DNA of 19,832 bases from CAZECE01 sp964510525. Lineage in GTDB: Bacteria; Pseudomonadota; Gammaproteobacteria; Pseudomonadales; JANQJO01. This document shows positions 1 through 6,317 of this stretch, piece by piece. A model generated the notes under the pieces. The model searched no databases, was not told the DNA's origin, and worked only from the letters and a program-made list of their open reading frames with translations. The number at the start of each line of letters is the position of its first letter. Within the stretch, counting starts at the first letter, position 1. Location of the stretch: the NCBI GenBank assembly GCA_964510525.1, contig CAZECE010000094.1, forward strand, positions 1 through 19,832, read 5' to 3'. The translations under genes were made by a program, and so were the position numbers.

Positions 1-703
1 CCCCTTGGGGTGGGACTGACGCAACAGTACCCTCAATTAACTTCAGCAAAGCCTGCTGAACACCTTCACCGGAAACATCTCGAGTAATAGAGGGGTTGTC
101 AGATTTACGAGAAATTTTGTCAATTTCGTCGATGTAAACAATACCGACTTGGGCCTTCTCAACATCATAATCACATTTCTGAAGCAGTTTCTGGATGATG
201 TTTTCAACATCTTCACCCACATAGCCTGCTTCCGTCAGAGTCGTTGCATCTGCGATCGTGAAAGGCACATTTAACACCCTGGCCAATGTTTCAGCCAACA
301 GGGTCTTACCGCTACCGGTTGGGCCAATAAGCAAAATATTACTTTTACTCAGCTCGACTTCTTCATTAGATTTTGATCTGAAATCCCCAGCTCGTAAACG
401 CTTGTAGTGATTATAAACCGCCACCGAAAGTACGCGCTTGGCACGCTCTTGACCAATAACATAGTCATCTAAGATGTCTTTGATTTCTTGAGGGACTGGC
501 AGACGATCCGTACTGACCTCAGAAGCCTCTTCTTGCACCTCTTCACGAATAATGTCATTGCAAAGGTCAACGCACTCATCGCAAATAAAAACCGAAGGGC
601 CGGCGATCAGCTTACGTACTTCGTGTTGGCTTTTACCACAAAAAGAACAATAAAGTAGCTTAGCTCCTGAATCATCTCCAGTACCGTCGTTTTTATCAGA
701 CAT
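1..703 (-). CDS. clpX: ATP-dependent Clp protease ATP-binding subunit ClpX (N-terminal part, cut by window edge)
   Basis: ClpX is the AAA+ unfoldase that feeds substrates to the ClpP peptidase in the cytoplasm. The frame gives 234 codons from the ATG at 703 and runs off the window at base 1, so the C-terminal part of the large AAA+ domain and the small domain are missing. The N-terminal zinc-binding domain has Cys19, Cys22, Cys41 and Cys44. Walker A (GPTGSGKT) is at about 127-134, the GYVG pore loop at 160-163, and Walker B (IVYIDEID) at about 188-195, all canonical. GAGGAAAG stands a few bases before the ATG and supports the start. The gene follows clpP on the same strand after a 198-bp gap containing a 9-bp hairpin and a short direct repeat, so it may have its own promoter as well as read-through from clpP. 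Identity is certain; only the truncation limits the call. Confidence 0.97.
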   Translation of the reverse strand, partial: MSDKNDGTGDDSGAKLLYCSFCGKSQHEVRKLIAGPSVFICDECVDLCNDIIREEVQEEASEVSTDRLPVPQEIKDILDDYVIGQERAKRVLSVAVYNHYKRLRAGDFRSKSNEEVELSKSNILLIGPTGSGKTLLAETLARVLNVPFTIADATTLTEAGYVGEDVENIIQKLLQKCDYDVEKAQVGIVYIDEIDKISRKSDNPSITRDVSGEGVQQALLKLIEGTVASVPPQG

Positions 704-707
704 AAAC

Positions 708-743
708 TTTCCTCAGTAAAGACACTCTTTTCTCAGTAAAGGC
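708..743. repeat. 16-bp tandem direct repeat in the clpX leader
   Basis: Bases 708-723 and 728-743 are two copies of the same 16-mer with two mismatches, 20 bp apart. The core CTCAGTAAAG is identical. On the minus strand the clpX-proximal copy carries the clpX Shine-Dalgarno (GAGGAAA); the upstream copy has the weaker GAGAAAA. It looks like a small local duplication. A regulatory role is not shown. Confidence 0.6.
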
Positions 744-849
744 GCTGTATAAAGCCACTATTACTAAATACCATCAGGCTTCTTTAATTTATAAATTTAA
801 CAGCCTCTATAAAAGATGCCGCTAAATGGCGCTATTTTCAAGTAAACTA

Positions 850-876
850 GGTTACAAATTACAGAGGTTTGTAACC
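850..876 (-). repeat. Perfect 9-bp inverted repeat downstream of clpP
   Basis: GGTTACAAA (850-858) and TTTGTAACC (868-876) are exact reverse complements around a 9-base spacer, 25 bases after the clpP stop. As minus-strand RNA this is a stable 9-bp stem, but no uridine run follows on either strand. It is therefore a poor intrinsic terminator. A processing or stabilising hairpin between clpP and clpX, or a dimeric-regulator operator, fits better. The choice between these is open. Confidence 0.55.
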
Positions 877-901
877 AAATGATGCGAGAAAGCCGAGGCT
901 A

Positions 902-1570
902 TTAAGCATCTTCCGTTTCCGCAGCACCTGATCGCGATTCTAAAACATCATCAACCAAACCGTACTCTTTGGCATCTTCAGCACTCATAAAGTTGTCTCG
1001 GTCAGTATCTTTTTCAATTCTTTCAATATCTTGCCCAGAGTGCTTGGCCAATACGGCGTTCAATCGCGAACGTATCGACAGAATTTCTTTAGCATGGATC
1101 TCAATATCTGACGCCTGGCCTTGAAACCCACCTAAAGGCTGATGGATCATGACCCGAGAATGAGGGAGGCAGAAGCGCTTACCTTCGGCACCCGCCGCCA
1201 ACAAGACCGACCCCATGGAACAAGCCTGACCGACGCACAGTGTACTTACATCTGGCTTAATGAATTGCATGGTGTCATAGATGGCCATGCCAGCCGTCAC
1301 CACGCCTCCTGGGGAGTTGATATAAAGATGAATATCTTTATCGGGATTTTCTGATTCCAAAAAAAGCAACTGAGCCACAATCAAGTTCGCCATATGATCC
1401 TCAACCTGGCCCACCAAAAAGATGACCCGCTCTTTAAGCATACGAGAAAAAATATCGTACGAGCGTTCACCGCGAGCCGACTGTTCGATCACAATAGGCA
1501 CATAGCCTGCGGCTTTGGTATGCATTGAAGACAGATGCGTTAATTGATCTTGGTTGGCCATCACAGTCAT
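902..1570 (-). CDS. clpP: ATP-dependent Clp protease proteolytic subunit ClpP
   Basis: ClpP is the tetradecameric serine peptidase that degrades proteins unfolded by ClpX or ClpA. At 222 residues it is slightly longer than the usual 200-210. The catalytic triad is visible: Ser118 in GQACSMGS, His143 in MIHQPLGG and Asp192 in the DTDRDNF segment. The processing region before about residue 20 and the IxxYINSPGG strand at 80-89 are typical. I chose the ATG at 1570 because AAAGGA lies 6-7 bases upstream; the second ATG, three codons in, would be too far from it. The gene lies between tig (127 bp upstream) and clpX (198 bp downstream) on the same strand, the standard bacterial order. Both gaps hold palindromes, so partial uncoupling of expression is possible. 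Confidence 0.98.
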   Translation of the reverse strand: MTVMANQDQLTHLSSMHTKAAGYVPIVIEQSARGERSYDIFSRMLKERVIFLVGQVEDHMANLIVAQLLFLESENPDKDIHLYINSPGGVVTAGMAIYDTMQFIKPDVSTLCVGQACSMGSVLLAAGAEGKRFCLPHSRVMIHQPLGGFQGQASDIEIHAKEILSIRSRLNAVLAKHSGQDIERIEKDTDRDNFMSAEDAKEYGLVDDVLESRSGAAETEDA

Positions 1571-1656
1571 ATGTTTTCCTTTAAGTTACAATCCCTTAGC
1601 CTTAAAGCTGAAGCAGACCTTAAGACAACTCTCTAAACCCTTTAAAACAAAGGTTC

Positions 1657-1669
1657 ATTCATTATGAAT
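1657..1669. repeat. 13-bp palindrome in the tig-clpP gap
   Basis: ATTCAT-T-ATGAAT is a perfect 6-1-6 palindrome in the 127-bp space between the tig stop and the clpP start. Just beyond it, at about 1636-1655, the minus strand can form a bulged hairpin (AACCTTT pairing with AAAGGGTT). No convincing -35/-10 pair or uridine run was found, so operator, attenuator or chance cannot be separated. It is short and AT-rich, hence the low confidence. Confidence 0.3.
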
Positions 1670-1697
1670 CATCTTATAAGAAAATCCATCATTATGA

Positions 1698-3008
1698 CTA
1701 TTTCATAGCGTCCTCATAAGAAGTGGCCTCAACAGACAAGTCAATTTTAGAGAACATCAAATCGAATGCCTTATCTTCCGTAATCAACTGATCTAAGCTT
1801 GATTTAAACTCAGGATTGGTTAGATACCACTCTTTGACCTGATCAGGGTTATCATGCCCTGCCGCCAATGAAGCCGCTTTTTGCTCCCGCAGATCATCAG
1901 AAATATCAATGCTTTCCAAACCTTGGACCACATTATTAACAATTAAGGCTCTGCGCACTGTGTTTTCCGCTTTTTTATTCAGCTCTTCGTTATCAGCAAA
2001 AATTTTGTCCAACACATCCGAGCTTAACTGACCACCCAGCTGCTTACTGAACTGCTGTTTTTCTTGCTCTAATTGATGCTGAATCAGTGCCTTAGGCAAC
2101 TCAAACGGGTGTTTTTCTATTAACGCTTCTAATAAAGCATCACGAGCTTCGGTTTCTGTGCGCTTCACCATTTCACGTTGCATATTATCCTTAACAGACT
2201 CCCTGAATTCGGCCATCTCACCGGATTCGATGCCAAACTCTTTAATGAAGTCTTCATCGACTTCAGGCAATATTTGTCGCTCGATTTTCTTGACGGTTAT
2301 TTTAAATTCAGCAAGCTTGCCCTGTAAGGATTCCTCTTGGTAATCATCAGGAAAAGTGACCTGAATGGCACCTTCATACCCTTTCGTCATACCAACCAGC
2401 TGCTCTTCAAATCCGGGAATAAAGGCTTTGGCACCAATCGTAACGGCCGCATCTTCCGCTGCACCGCCATCAAACGGCTCGCCCTCAATAGACCCTGAAA
2501 AGTCGATGGTCAGCTTATCGCCCTCAATTGCGGCATCCTCTTCTGAAGCCTCATCCCACTCGGCTTTCTGCTCTTGAATTTTTACGATCATTTGATCGAT
2601 ATCTGCATCCGTAATCTCCGCCGTTTTCTTGGCGATGGAAACACCCTCATATTGATCAACAACAACCGTTGGAAAAACTTCGACCACGGCAACAAACTCA
2701 AGATCATGACCTTTTTCATTTTTGGTCAGATCGATATGCGGTTGGCCAACCGGCTCTAACGACTCTGAGGAAACAGCCTCTTGGTACGCCTTATCAATCG
2801 CCTCAACAACGACTTCCTGGCGCAAAGAAGCACCGTAGCGACGCTTAATTTCTTTTACAGGCACTCGCCCTTTACGAAACCCTCTGATATGCGCTGTTTT
2901 AGCGACATCTTGAACTTTTGCTTCAATTTTTTCGTCAATTTCATGACTGGGTACTGAAATCGTCAGTCGACGCTCTACATCAGAGGCACGCTCAAGCGAA
3001 ACTCCCAT
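1698..3008 (-). CDS. tig: Trigger factor (ribosome-associated chaperone and peptidyl-prolyl isomerase)
   Basis: Trigger factor binds near the ribosome exit tunnel and shields nascent chains. Its 436 residues match the family length (about 430). The N-terminal ribosome-binding domain carries the signature GFRKGRVP at about 43-50. The central FKBP-type PPIase domain covers about 160-245 (EGDKLTIDFSG, then FIPGFEEQLVG). The C-terminal helical arms follow, ending in AMK. The ATG at 3008 has GAGG 9 bases upstream. The three tRNA genes lie directly upstream on the same strand with no U-tract terminator visible in the 60-bp gap, so tig may partly be transcribed from the tRNA promoter. tig-clpP-clpX is the usual protein-quality-control neighbourhood in gammaproteobacteria. 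Confidence 0.98.
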   Translation of the reverse strand: MGVSLERASDVERRLTISVPSHEIDEKIEAKVQDVAKTAHIRGFRKGRVPVKEIKRRYGASLRQEVVVEAIDKAYQEAVSSESLEPVGQPHIDLTKNEKGHDLEFVAVVEVFPTVVVDQYEGVSIAKKTAEITDADIDQMIVKIQEQKAEWDEASEEDAAIEGDKLTIDFSGSIEGEPFDGGAAEDAAVTIGAKAFIPGFEEQLVGMTKGYEGAIQVTFPDDYQEESLQGKLAEFKITVKKIERQILPEVDEDFIKEFGIESGEMAEFRESVKDNMQREMVKRTETEARDALLEALIEKHPFELPKALIQHQLEQEKQQFSKQLGGQLSSDVLDKIFADNEELNKKAENTVRRALIVNNVVQGLESIDISDDLREQKAASLAAGHDNPDQVKEWYLTNPEFKSSLDQLITEDKAFDLMFSKIDLSVEATSYEDAMK

Positions 3009-3068
3009 GGCTTTATCCTCAAAGAAAGTTAAGTGGTATCGGGGGCAACCCGGTTTGAAAGCTAAAAA

Positions 3069-3145
3069 TGGGGTGAGCGATGGGGCTTGAACCCACGACC
3101 GCCGGAATCACAATCCGGAGCTCTACCAGCTGAGCTACGCCCACC
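3069..3145 (-). tRNA. tRNA-His (anticodon GTG)
   Basis: A 77-nt cloverleaf on the minus strand. The anticodon loop is TTGTGAT, giving GTG, between stem arms CCGGA and TCCGG. The extra 5' G (G-1) opposite C73, characteristic of tRNA-His, is present, and the acceptor stem GTGGGCG pairs with CGCTCAC (one G-T wobble). The T-arm contains GGGTTCAAGCCCC, and the 3' CCA is genome-encoded. It is the last of three tandem tRNAs, 41 bp after tRNA-Arg and 60 bp before tig. Confidence 0.97.
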
Positions 3146-3186
3146 ATGACATTTACCGTTATATTAATTTCCACATTCGACGTTTC

Positions 3187-3263
3187 TGGCGCGCCCGGCA
3201 GGACTCGAACCTGCAACCCTCGGCTTAGAAGGCCGATGCTCTATCCAGTTGAGCTACAGGCGC
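3187..3263 (-). tRNA. tRNA-Arg (anticodon TCT)
   Basis: A 77-nt cloverleaf. The anticodon stem TCGGC/GCCGA encloses loop CTTCTAA, giving TCT, which reads AGA/AGG arginine codons. The acceptor stem GCGCCTG pairs with CGGGCGC (one T-G wobble), the discriminator is G73 and CCA is encoded. The T-loop GGTTCGAGTCC is canonical. It is the middle gene of the three-tRNA transcript. Confidence 0.97.
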
Positions 3264-3288
3264 TATCCAATTGGGCTTAAGGCATATT

Positions 3289-3365
3289 TGGTCGGGGTAG
3301 AGGGATTCGAACCCCCGACATCCTGCTCCCAAAGCAGGCGCGCTACCAGACTGCGCTATACCCCG
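3289..3365 (-). tRNA. tRNA-Pro (anticodon TGG)
   Basis: A 77-nt cloverleaf. The anticodon stem CCTGC/GCAGG encloses loop TTTGGGA, giving TGG, which reads CCN proline codons. The acceptor CGGGGTA pairs with TACCCCG and the 3' ACCA is encoded. It is the first tRNA of the cluster; a consensus -10 box lies 27 bases before its 5' end. Confidence 0.97.
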
Positions 3366-3391
3366 AAACCACCATAAGCGTCGAGGCAGCG

Positions 3392-3420
3392 ATTATATAC
3401 AGGAATATTGGAATTGGCGA
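3392..3420 (-). promoter_or_regulatory. Sigma70-type promoter of the tRNA(Pro-Arg-His)-tig transcript
   Basis: On the minus strand a perfect -10 box TATAAT (3397 to 3392) is preceded by exactly 17 bases and by TCGCCA (3420 to 3415), a 4/6 match to TTGACA. The discriminator after the -10 is GC-rich (CGCTGCCTCG), as usual for stringently controlled stable-RNA promoters. The predicted start is about 20 bases before mature tRNA-Pro. The -35 box lies 16 bases or more past the stop codon of the upstream lipoprotein gene, so the tRNA block is independent of it. Confidence 0.7.
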
Positions 3421-3435
3421 GCCTACAAAGGCCAC

Positions 3436-4107
3436 TTAAATACTAAAATTTACCACAGTGGAAATATCACTCTCTAAACCAAAGCCATCCAAGATACTCA
3501 CACCAACCACGTAATCACCTGACGTTAAGTCTTGCAACGTGATTTGAGGCGTATTTCCAGCTGACTGATAGAGCGCAAGATCGGATTCAGAACTGCCAAA
3601 ATAAACCTTATACTCAACCACCTCAGAAGGATCAAACGAGCTGCCATCCACTCGATAGGCCGGAACATCCCATGACACATCCACGTCAACCATAAATACC
3701 GTCGGGAGCACACTGAGAGAAATAGCATCAGAGGTCACCTCGCTCACCCCATTACTGACAACCACCTGATAGGTACCACCTTGAGCGCTCTCCAACTCTG
3801 ACAAGGCCAAACTTGGCCCTACCTCCCCCGTCAAAGGCAGCCCATCAAAATACCACTGATAAGTCAAAAAATCAGAACCTGTTACGGTTACCGTCAAGAC
3901 CACATCCGCACCTTCAGACACACTTTGATTGCCCGTCAGATCGGCAATTACCAAAGAGCCCGTCGCCGTTTCACTCAAAGAATCAGGAGTCAACTCTCTC
4001 TCATTACTATTAAGGGCATCGAATTCAGCATCACCAGACCCTCCGCCACACCCTAGCAAAGAGAGCAACACCACACCTAACACCATTACTGAATAAAATC
4101 GTCCCAT
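3436..4107 (-). CDS. Predicted lipoprotein with Ig-like and fibronectin type III-like domains
   Basis: A 223-aa envelope protein of unknown specific role. It begins with a lipoprotein signal: a hydrophobic stretch at 7-19 and lipobox LLGC, with Cys20 as the predicted lipidated residue, followed by a Gly/Ser/Asp-rich linker. Asp is not at +2 (the residues after Cys are GGGS), so outer-membrane sorting is likely. Residues about 50-135 look like an Ig-like domain (YQWYFDG, then GGTYQVVVSNG, carrying the core Trp and Tyr without the disulfide). Residues about 140-223 look like a FN3-type sandwich (VEYKVYFGSSES, then SGDYVVGVSILD). Such modules usually bind ligands or surfaces; no catalytic motif is seen. 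The start is the only ATG before the lipobox, with a weak AGGTG upstream. It is a single gene between its own possible promoter and the tRNA promoter. Confidence 0.85.
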   Translation of the reverse strand: MGRFYSVMVLGVVLLSLLGCGGGSGDAEFDALNSNERELTPDSLSETATGSLVIADLTGNQSVSEGADVVLTVTVTGSDFLTYQWYFDGLPLTGEVGPSLALSELESAQGGTYQVVVSNGVSEVTSDAISLSVLPTVFMVDVDVSWDVPAYRVDGSSFDPSEVVEYKVYFGSSESDLALYQSAGNTPQITLQDLTSGDYVVGVSILDGFGLESDISTVVNFSI

Positions 4108-4180
4108 TGCACTGCACCTGATTTATAAAGTACGTAGAGACTTTCAGTATTGCCTGACTGGAGAAAACTTGCGCAGCGTT

Positions 4181-4240
4181 TATGTAATGGACTGGTTAAA
4201 ATGAGTTACAGACAGATAAAGGCTTGTGACAGAAGTCACA
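4181..4240 (-). promoter_or_regulatory. CRP/Vfr-like site with a possible class-I promoter for the lipoprotein gene
   Basis: Bases 4225-4240 read TGTGA-CAGAAG-TCACA, both half-sites of the CRP consensus with the correct 6-base spacer; the symmetry extends one more base on each side. On the minus strand a possible -10 (TACATA, 4186 to 4181) would place the start about 59 bases from the site centre, near the -61.5 of class-I CRP promoters. The same bases can form a 7-bp hairpin with a 4-base loop, but no T run follows it on either strand, so a terminator is unlikely. The match is seen; CRP control of the downstream lipoprotein gene is inferred. Confidence 0.5.
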
Positions 4241-4290
4241 AAAAACAGGCATAGTGATTTAAAAGGAATGAAAGGCGCACCAGTAAAATC

Positions 4291-4316
4291 GAAAAAGCAT
4301 AAAGGCAGATTGCCTT
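4291..4316 (-). terminator. Intrinsic terminator after the membrane-protein gene
   Basis: On the minus strand AAGGCA-ATC-TGCCTT forms a compact 6-bp stem with a 3-base loop, followed after five bases by T5. It lies about 40 bases past the stop codon at 4356, the right place to end that transcript. The stem is short and the T run is slightly displaced, so strength is uncertain. Confidence 0.5.
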
Positions 4317-4355
4317 ATAAGCTTATGAAGATAACCCCATTGACAATAACACCTA

Positions 4356-5075
4356 TCAAGAAACGCTAGACGAGACAATGTGAGAATGAAGTTTGTTTTT
4401 TTTAGACCAAACATACTCTCCCGCCCGATACAGCGCCACATAGGCCAAAAGAACGCCTGTATAACTCAACCAATAAGGCGAAACTTTTTGCGCATACTCA
4501 AAGACCGTCAATTCTTTCGCCTCTGGCGCAAATAAAAAATACCCCAGATTTGAAATGAAAAACGCAGCCGTTGCCGCCAGCGCAGCAACGCAGGACAGCC
4601 GCACCATCTGACTGACCCCCAGATCATTTACAAAAGAAAATCGAGGGGTATAGCGCCTACCGATATAAAACAATGCAGCATACGCAGGCACCAAAAAAGC
4701 ATAACCTGATGTCAGACAAGCCTGACCAACACCTTGCACGCCCAGCGCCCAAGCATCAATAGCCACCGCTTCCAACATTAAACCCCAAAAATAAAGGGGT
4801 TTCTTCAGCAGTGCACCCGCTATAAAAAATACCGCCCACGAAGCATCCCAAAGATGCAAAAGCTCCCCAATAGGATGGACTCGAGTGACCACCATTCCAA
4901 AAGCCAATATCACAATAAGCATGCGATTATTCAAAACAAACCACCCATTTTTTCTAAAAAAACGCCATGATAAGCGTGCCCAACCTGAACAACCAGAGAA
5001 AGCAGCCAAAAAATAAACACAAAACTCAACATCAGGTTGACAAACATACAACACATTGGCAGTATGCGTAAACAT
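4356..5075 (-). CDS. Multi-pass inner-membrane protein, weakly BtuN-like; start uncertain
   Basis: A 239-codon frame encoding a hydrophobic protein with about five membrane segments: about 53-63, 80-90, 96-120, 123-140 and 160-185, with another near 200-220. The block HPIGELLHLWDASWAVFFIAG, then YAFLVPAYAALFYIGRRY, recalls small cobalamin-regulon membrane proteins called BtuN. That likeness is from memory and weak, and no B12 riboswitch precedes the gene. The ATG at 5075 has no Shine-Dalgarno and lies next to a hairpin. Residues 1-51 (rich in Cys, Trp and Arg) do not look like the conserved part. The ATG at 4922, or the TTG at 4934 with GGGTGG 6 bases upstream, may be the true start, giving 188-192 aa. 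It is a single gene between rdgC and the lipoprotein gene. Function unknown. Confidence 0.7.
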   Translation of the reverse strand: MFTHTANVLYVCQPDVEFCVYFLAAFSGCSGWARLSWRFFRKNGWFVLNNRMLIVILAFGMVVTRVHPIGELLHLWDASWAVFFIAGALLKKPLYFWGLMLEAVAIDAWALGVQGVGQACLTSGYAFLVPAYAALFYIGRRYTPRFSFVNDLGVSQMVRLSCVAALAATAAFFISNLGYFLFAPEAKELTVFEYAQKVSPYWLSYTGVLLAYVALYRAGEYVWSKKNKLHSHIVSSSVS

Positions 5076-5142
5076 TAGGGGATGATCTGTTTACCCCTAC
5101 TGCATTCAGCGTCTTATAACAACATAACCCACGATGAATGCA
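5076..5142. repeat. Two adjacent inverted repeats upstream of the membrane-protein gene
   Basis: TAGGGG (5076-5081) pairs with CCCCTA (5094-5099), and TGCATTCA (5101-5108) pairs with TGAATGCA (5135-5142). Both are exact and nearly contiguous, so RNA from either strand would fold into two stem-loops. With the terminator-like hairpin at 5197-5247 they make this intergenic stretch unusually structured. No known riboswitch consensus (B12 box, TPP, FMN) was recognised. Confidence 0.5.
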
Positions 5143-5196
5143 TCCGTTTCGAAGCGAGCTTTTTTGGCACAGAAACAATAACAAGAATTCACGTGC

Positions 5197-5247
5197 TGGA
5201 GATCAGAGGTTATAACAATAAGACACCCGATCTCCACTTCTTTTTTT
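5197..5247 (+). terminator. Plus-oriented intrinsic terminator-like hairpin with no plus-strand gene before it
   Basis: TGGAGATC (5197-5204) and GATCTCCA (5229-5236) form a perfect 8-bp stem around a 24-base loop, followed within 4 bases by T7 (5241-5247) on the plus strand. On the minus strand the stem is followed by GCACGTG, so it does not fit as an rdgC terminator. A plus-strand terminator needs a plus-strand transcript. None is annotated, which suggests a small RNA or chance. The large loop lowers confidence. Confidence 0.35.
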
Positions 5248-5262
5248 ATTTACCATTTCTAC

Positions 5263-6252
5263 CTAAACGACTTCAGCCAACTCTTCCTTGTTAACTGTGT
5301 CCGTTTCAACTACGCCTGCTAAAATTTCATCCGCTGTTGGAGTGTTTTCATCTAAACCGCCAAAAGCAGCACACACATCCTGAATCAGTTGAGATAACTC
5401 AAACGCCATAACCGAAAACGCGGCATCAAACTGTTCGAGCTGTGATTCAGAACCCGATTCCTCAGCTTTTTCAACAATGCCATCTAAAAATTTCAGGCGT
5501 TTCAACGATAGCTGGTCATCCATTACAAACTCAAGACCTTCGCGCCAAACAAGACCTAACTTCTGTACTTTCATACCGGCAGTCAAATGCCCTTGAATCT
5601 CAGCGGATGTTAACGATTGCTGTTTGCAAGAAATAGAGCCCCCTTCATCAGACTGATCCACTAATTCGGCTTCATGACCCAACTCAAACCCGGTTGGCAC
5701 AGGGATCTCCTGTAACACCCAGCGAGTCATAATCGCACAGGGAATTTGCGTTGACTTTATGGGTACAACCGATAAATTACCAGCCGCCTCTCTCAAAGCA
5801 ATCAGCAACTCTTCGGCACGACCTGCAGAAGAAGCATCAATAACAAGCCACTCTTTATCGGCCGTAATAAACGCATAGGTAAAATGTGTTTTAGGCAATG
5901 CTTTAGGAAGTAACGTTAGGATCACTTCTTCTTTTAATGTTTGCCGTTCTTTTTTTCCAACATTGCGAGCTTCTTTCGCAGAAATCAACGCCACCTTTTC
6001 ATCCAGCTGCTCTTTAATCACACTGGCTGGTATGACTTTTTCTTCTTTACGAGCGCAGACCATCCAATTCCCCATAGCCGCATGCACCAGACTGTCGCTT
6101 CCCCTCCCGGCAGGCGACACCCAACCGTATTGCATCAGATCTTGTGAACCACAAGGCGTAAAAGCGGAAGACGACAAAGCTTGTTCCAATACGTCTTCTG
6201 CGACTTCAAAGGGTTTGGTAAAACGATATAACCGAATATTTTTAAACCACAT
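5263..6252 (-). CDS. rdgC: Recombination-associated protein RdgC
   Basis: RdgC is a nucleoid-associated, ring-forming DNA-binding protein that modulates RecA and is found in beta- and gammaproteobacteria. The 329-aa product starts with the hallmark MWFKN. It has the family pattern throughout: FTPCGSQDLMQYGWVSP at about 31-47, then the IPASVIKEQL and LPKALPKTHFTYAFI segments, and the LKRLKFLDG block in the C-terminal third. It is about 25 residues longer than the usual 300-305; the excess is an acidic C-terminal tail after about residue 300, presumably flexible. The ATG at 6252 is fixed by the conserved N-terminus. A perfect -10 box lies 33 bases upstream in the short gap after the beta-barrel gene, so rdgC probably has its own promoter despite being codirectional with the transport operon. 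Confidence 0.97.
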   Translation of the reverse strand: MWFKNIRLYRFTKPFEVAEDVLEQALSSSAFTPCGSQDLMQYGWVSPAGRGSDSLVHAAMGNWMVCARKEEKVIPASVIKEQLDEKVALISAKEARNVGKKERQTLKEEVILTLLPKALPKTHFTYAFITADKEWLVIDASSAGRAEELLIALREAAGNLSVVPIKSTQIPCAIMTRWVLQEIPVPTGFELGHEAELVDQSDEGGSISCKQQSLTSAEIQGHLTAGMKVQKLGLVWREGLEFVMDDQLSLKRLKFLDGIVEKAEESGSESQLEQFDAAFSVMAFELSQLIQDVCAAFGGLDENTPTADEILAGVVETDTVNKEELAEVV

Positions 6253-6284
6253 ACCACACTCTACTAAAAAAATTGGGGCGAATG

Positions 6285-6290
6285 ATTATA
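6285..6290 (-). promoter_or_regulatory. -10 box of a probable rdgC promoter
   Basis: TATAAT on the minus strand (6290 to 6285) is a perfect -10 hexamer, giving a predicted 5' UTR of about 25 bases for rdgC. The best -35 at 17-base spacing (TGCAGA) matches only 3/6 positions. It is therefore a moderate promoter call or one needing an activator. Confidence 0.5.
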
Positions 6291-6317
6291 CTCAAGATCG
6301 AAAGCAGTCTGCAGCCT

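Noticed and set aside
1142..1354. 70-codon plus-strand open frame inside clpP
   Set aside because: Antisense shadow of clpP, which has its full catalytic triad and a good ribosome-binding site.
3009..3068. Terminator between tRNA-His and tig
   Set aside because: Only a 4-bp CGGG/CCCG stem with no T run is present, so read-through into tig is more likely.
3019..3216. 65-codon minus-strand open frame upstream of tig
   Set aside because: It runs through tRNA-His and into tRNA-Arg; the reading frame is a by-product of tRNA sequence.
4224..4246. Hairpin at 4224-4241 as an intrinsic terminator
   Set aside because: On both strands the bases after the stem are not a T run (AAAAAC on plus, GCCTTTATC on minus). 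The spacing fits a CRP-type operator much better.
4259..4441. 60-codon minus-strand open frame overlapping the end of the membrane-protein gene
   Set aside because: It is in another frame over that gene's 3' end and the terminator-like hairpin, has no Shine-Dalgarno and has no recognisable protein features.
4923..5262. Cobalamin riboswitch upstream of the BtuN-like gene
   Set aside because: I looked for a B12 box and the core GCCACTG-type elements on the minus strand and found neither.
5082..5294. 70-codon plus-strand open frame in the structured intergenic region
   Set aside because: It spans the hairpins and T7 tract and runs into rdgC antisense; its translation (polyPhe from the T run) looks random. 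A noncoding RNA is the better reading.
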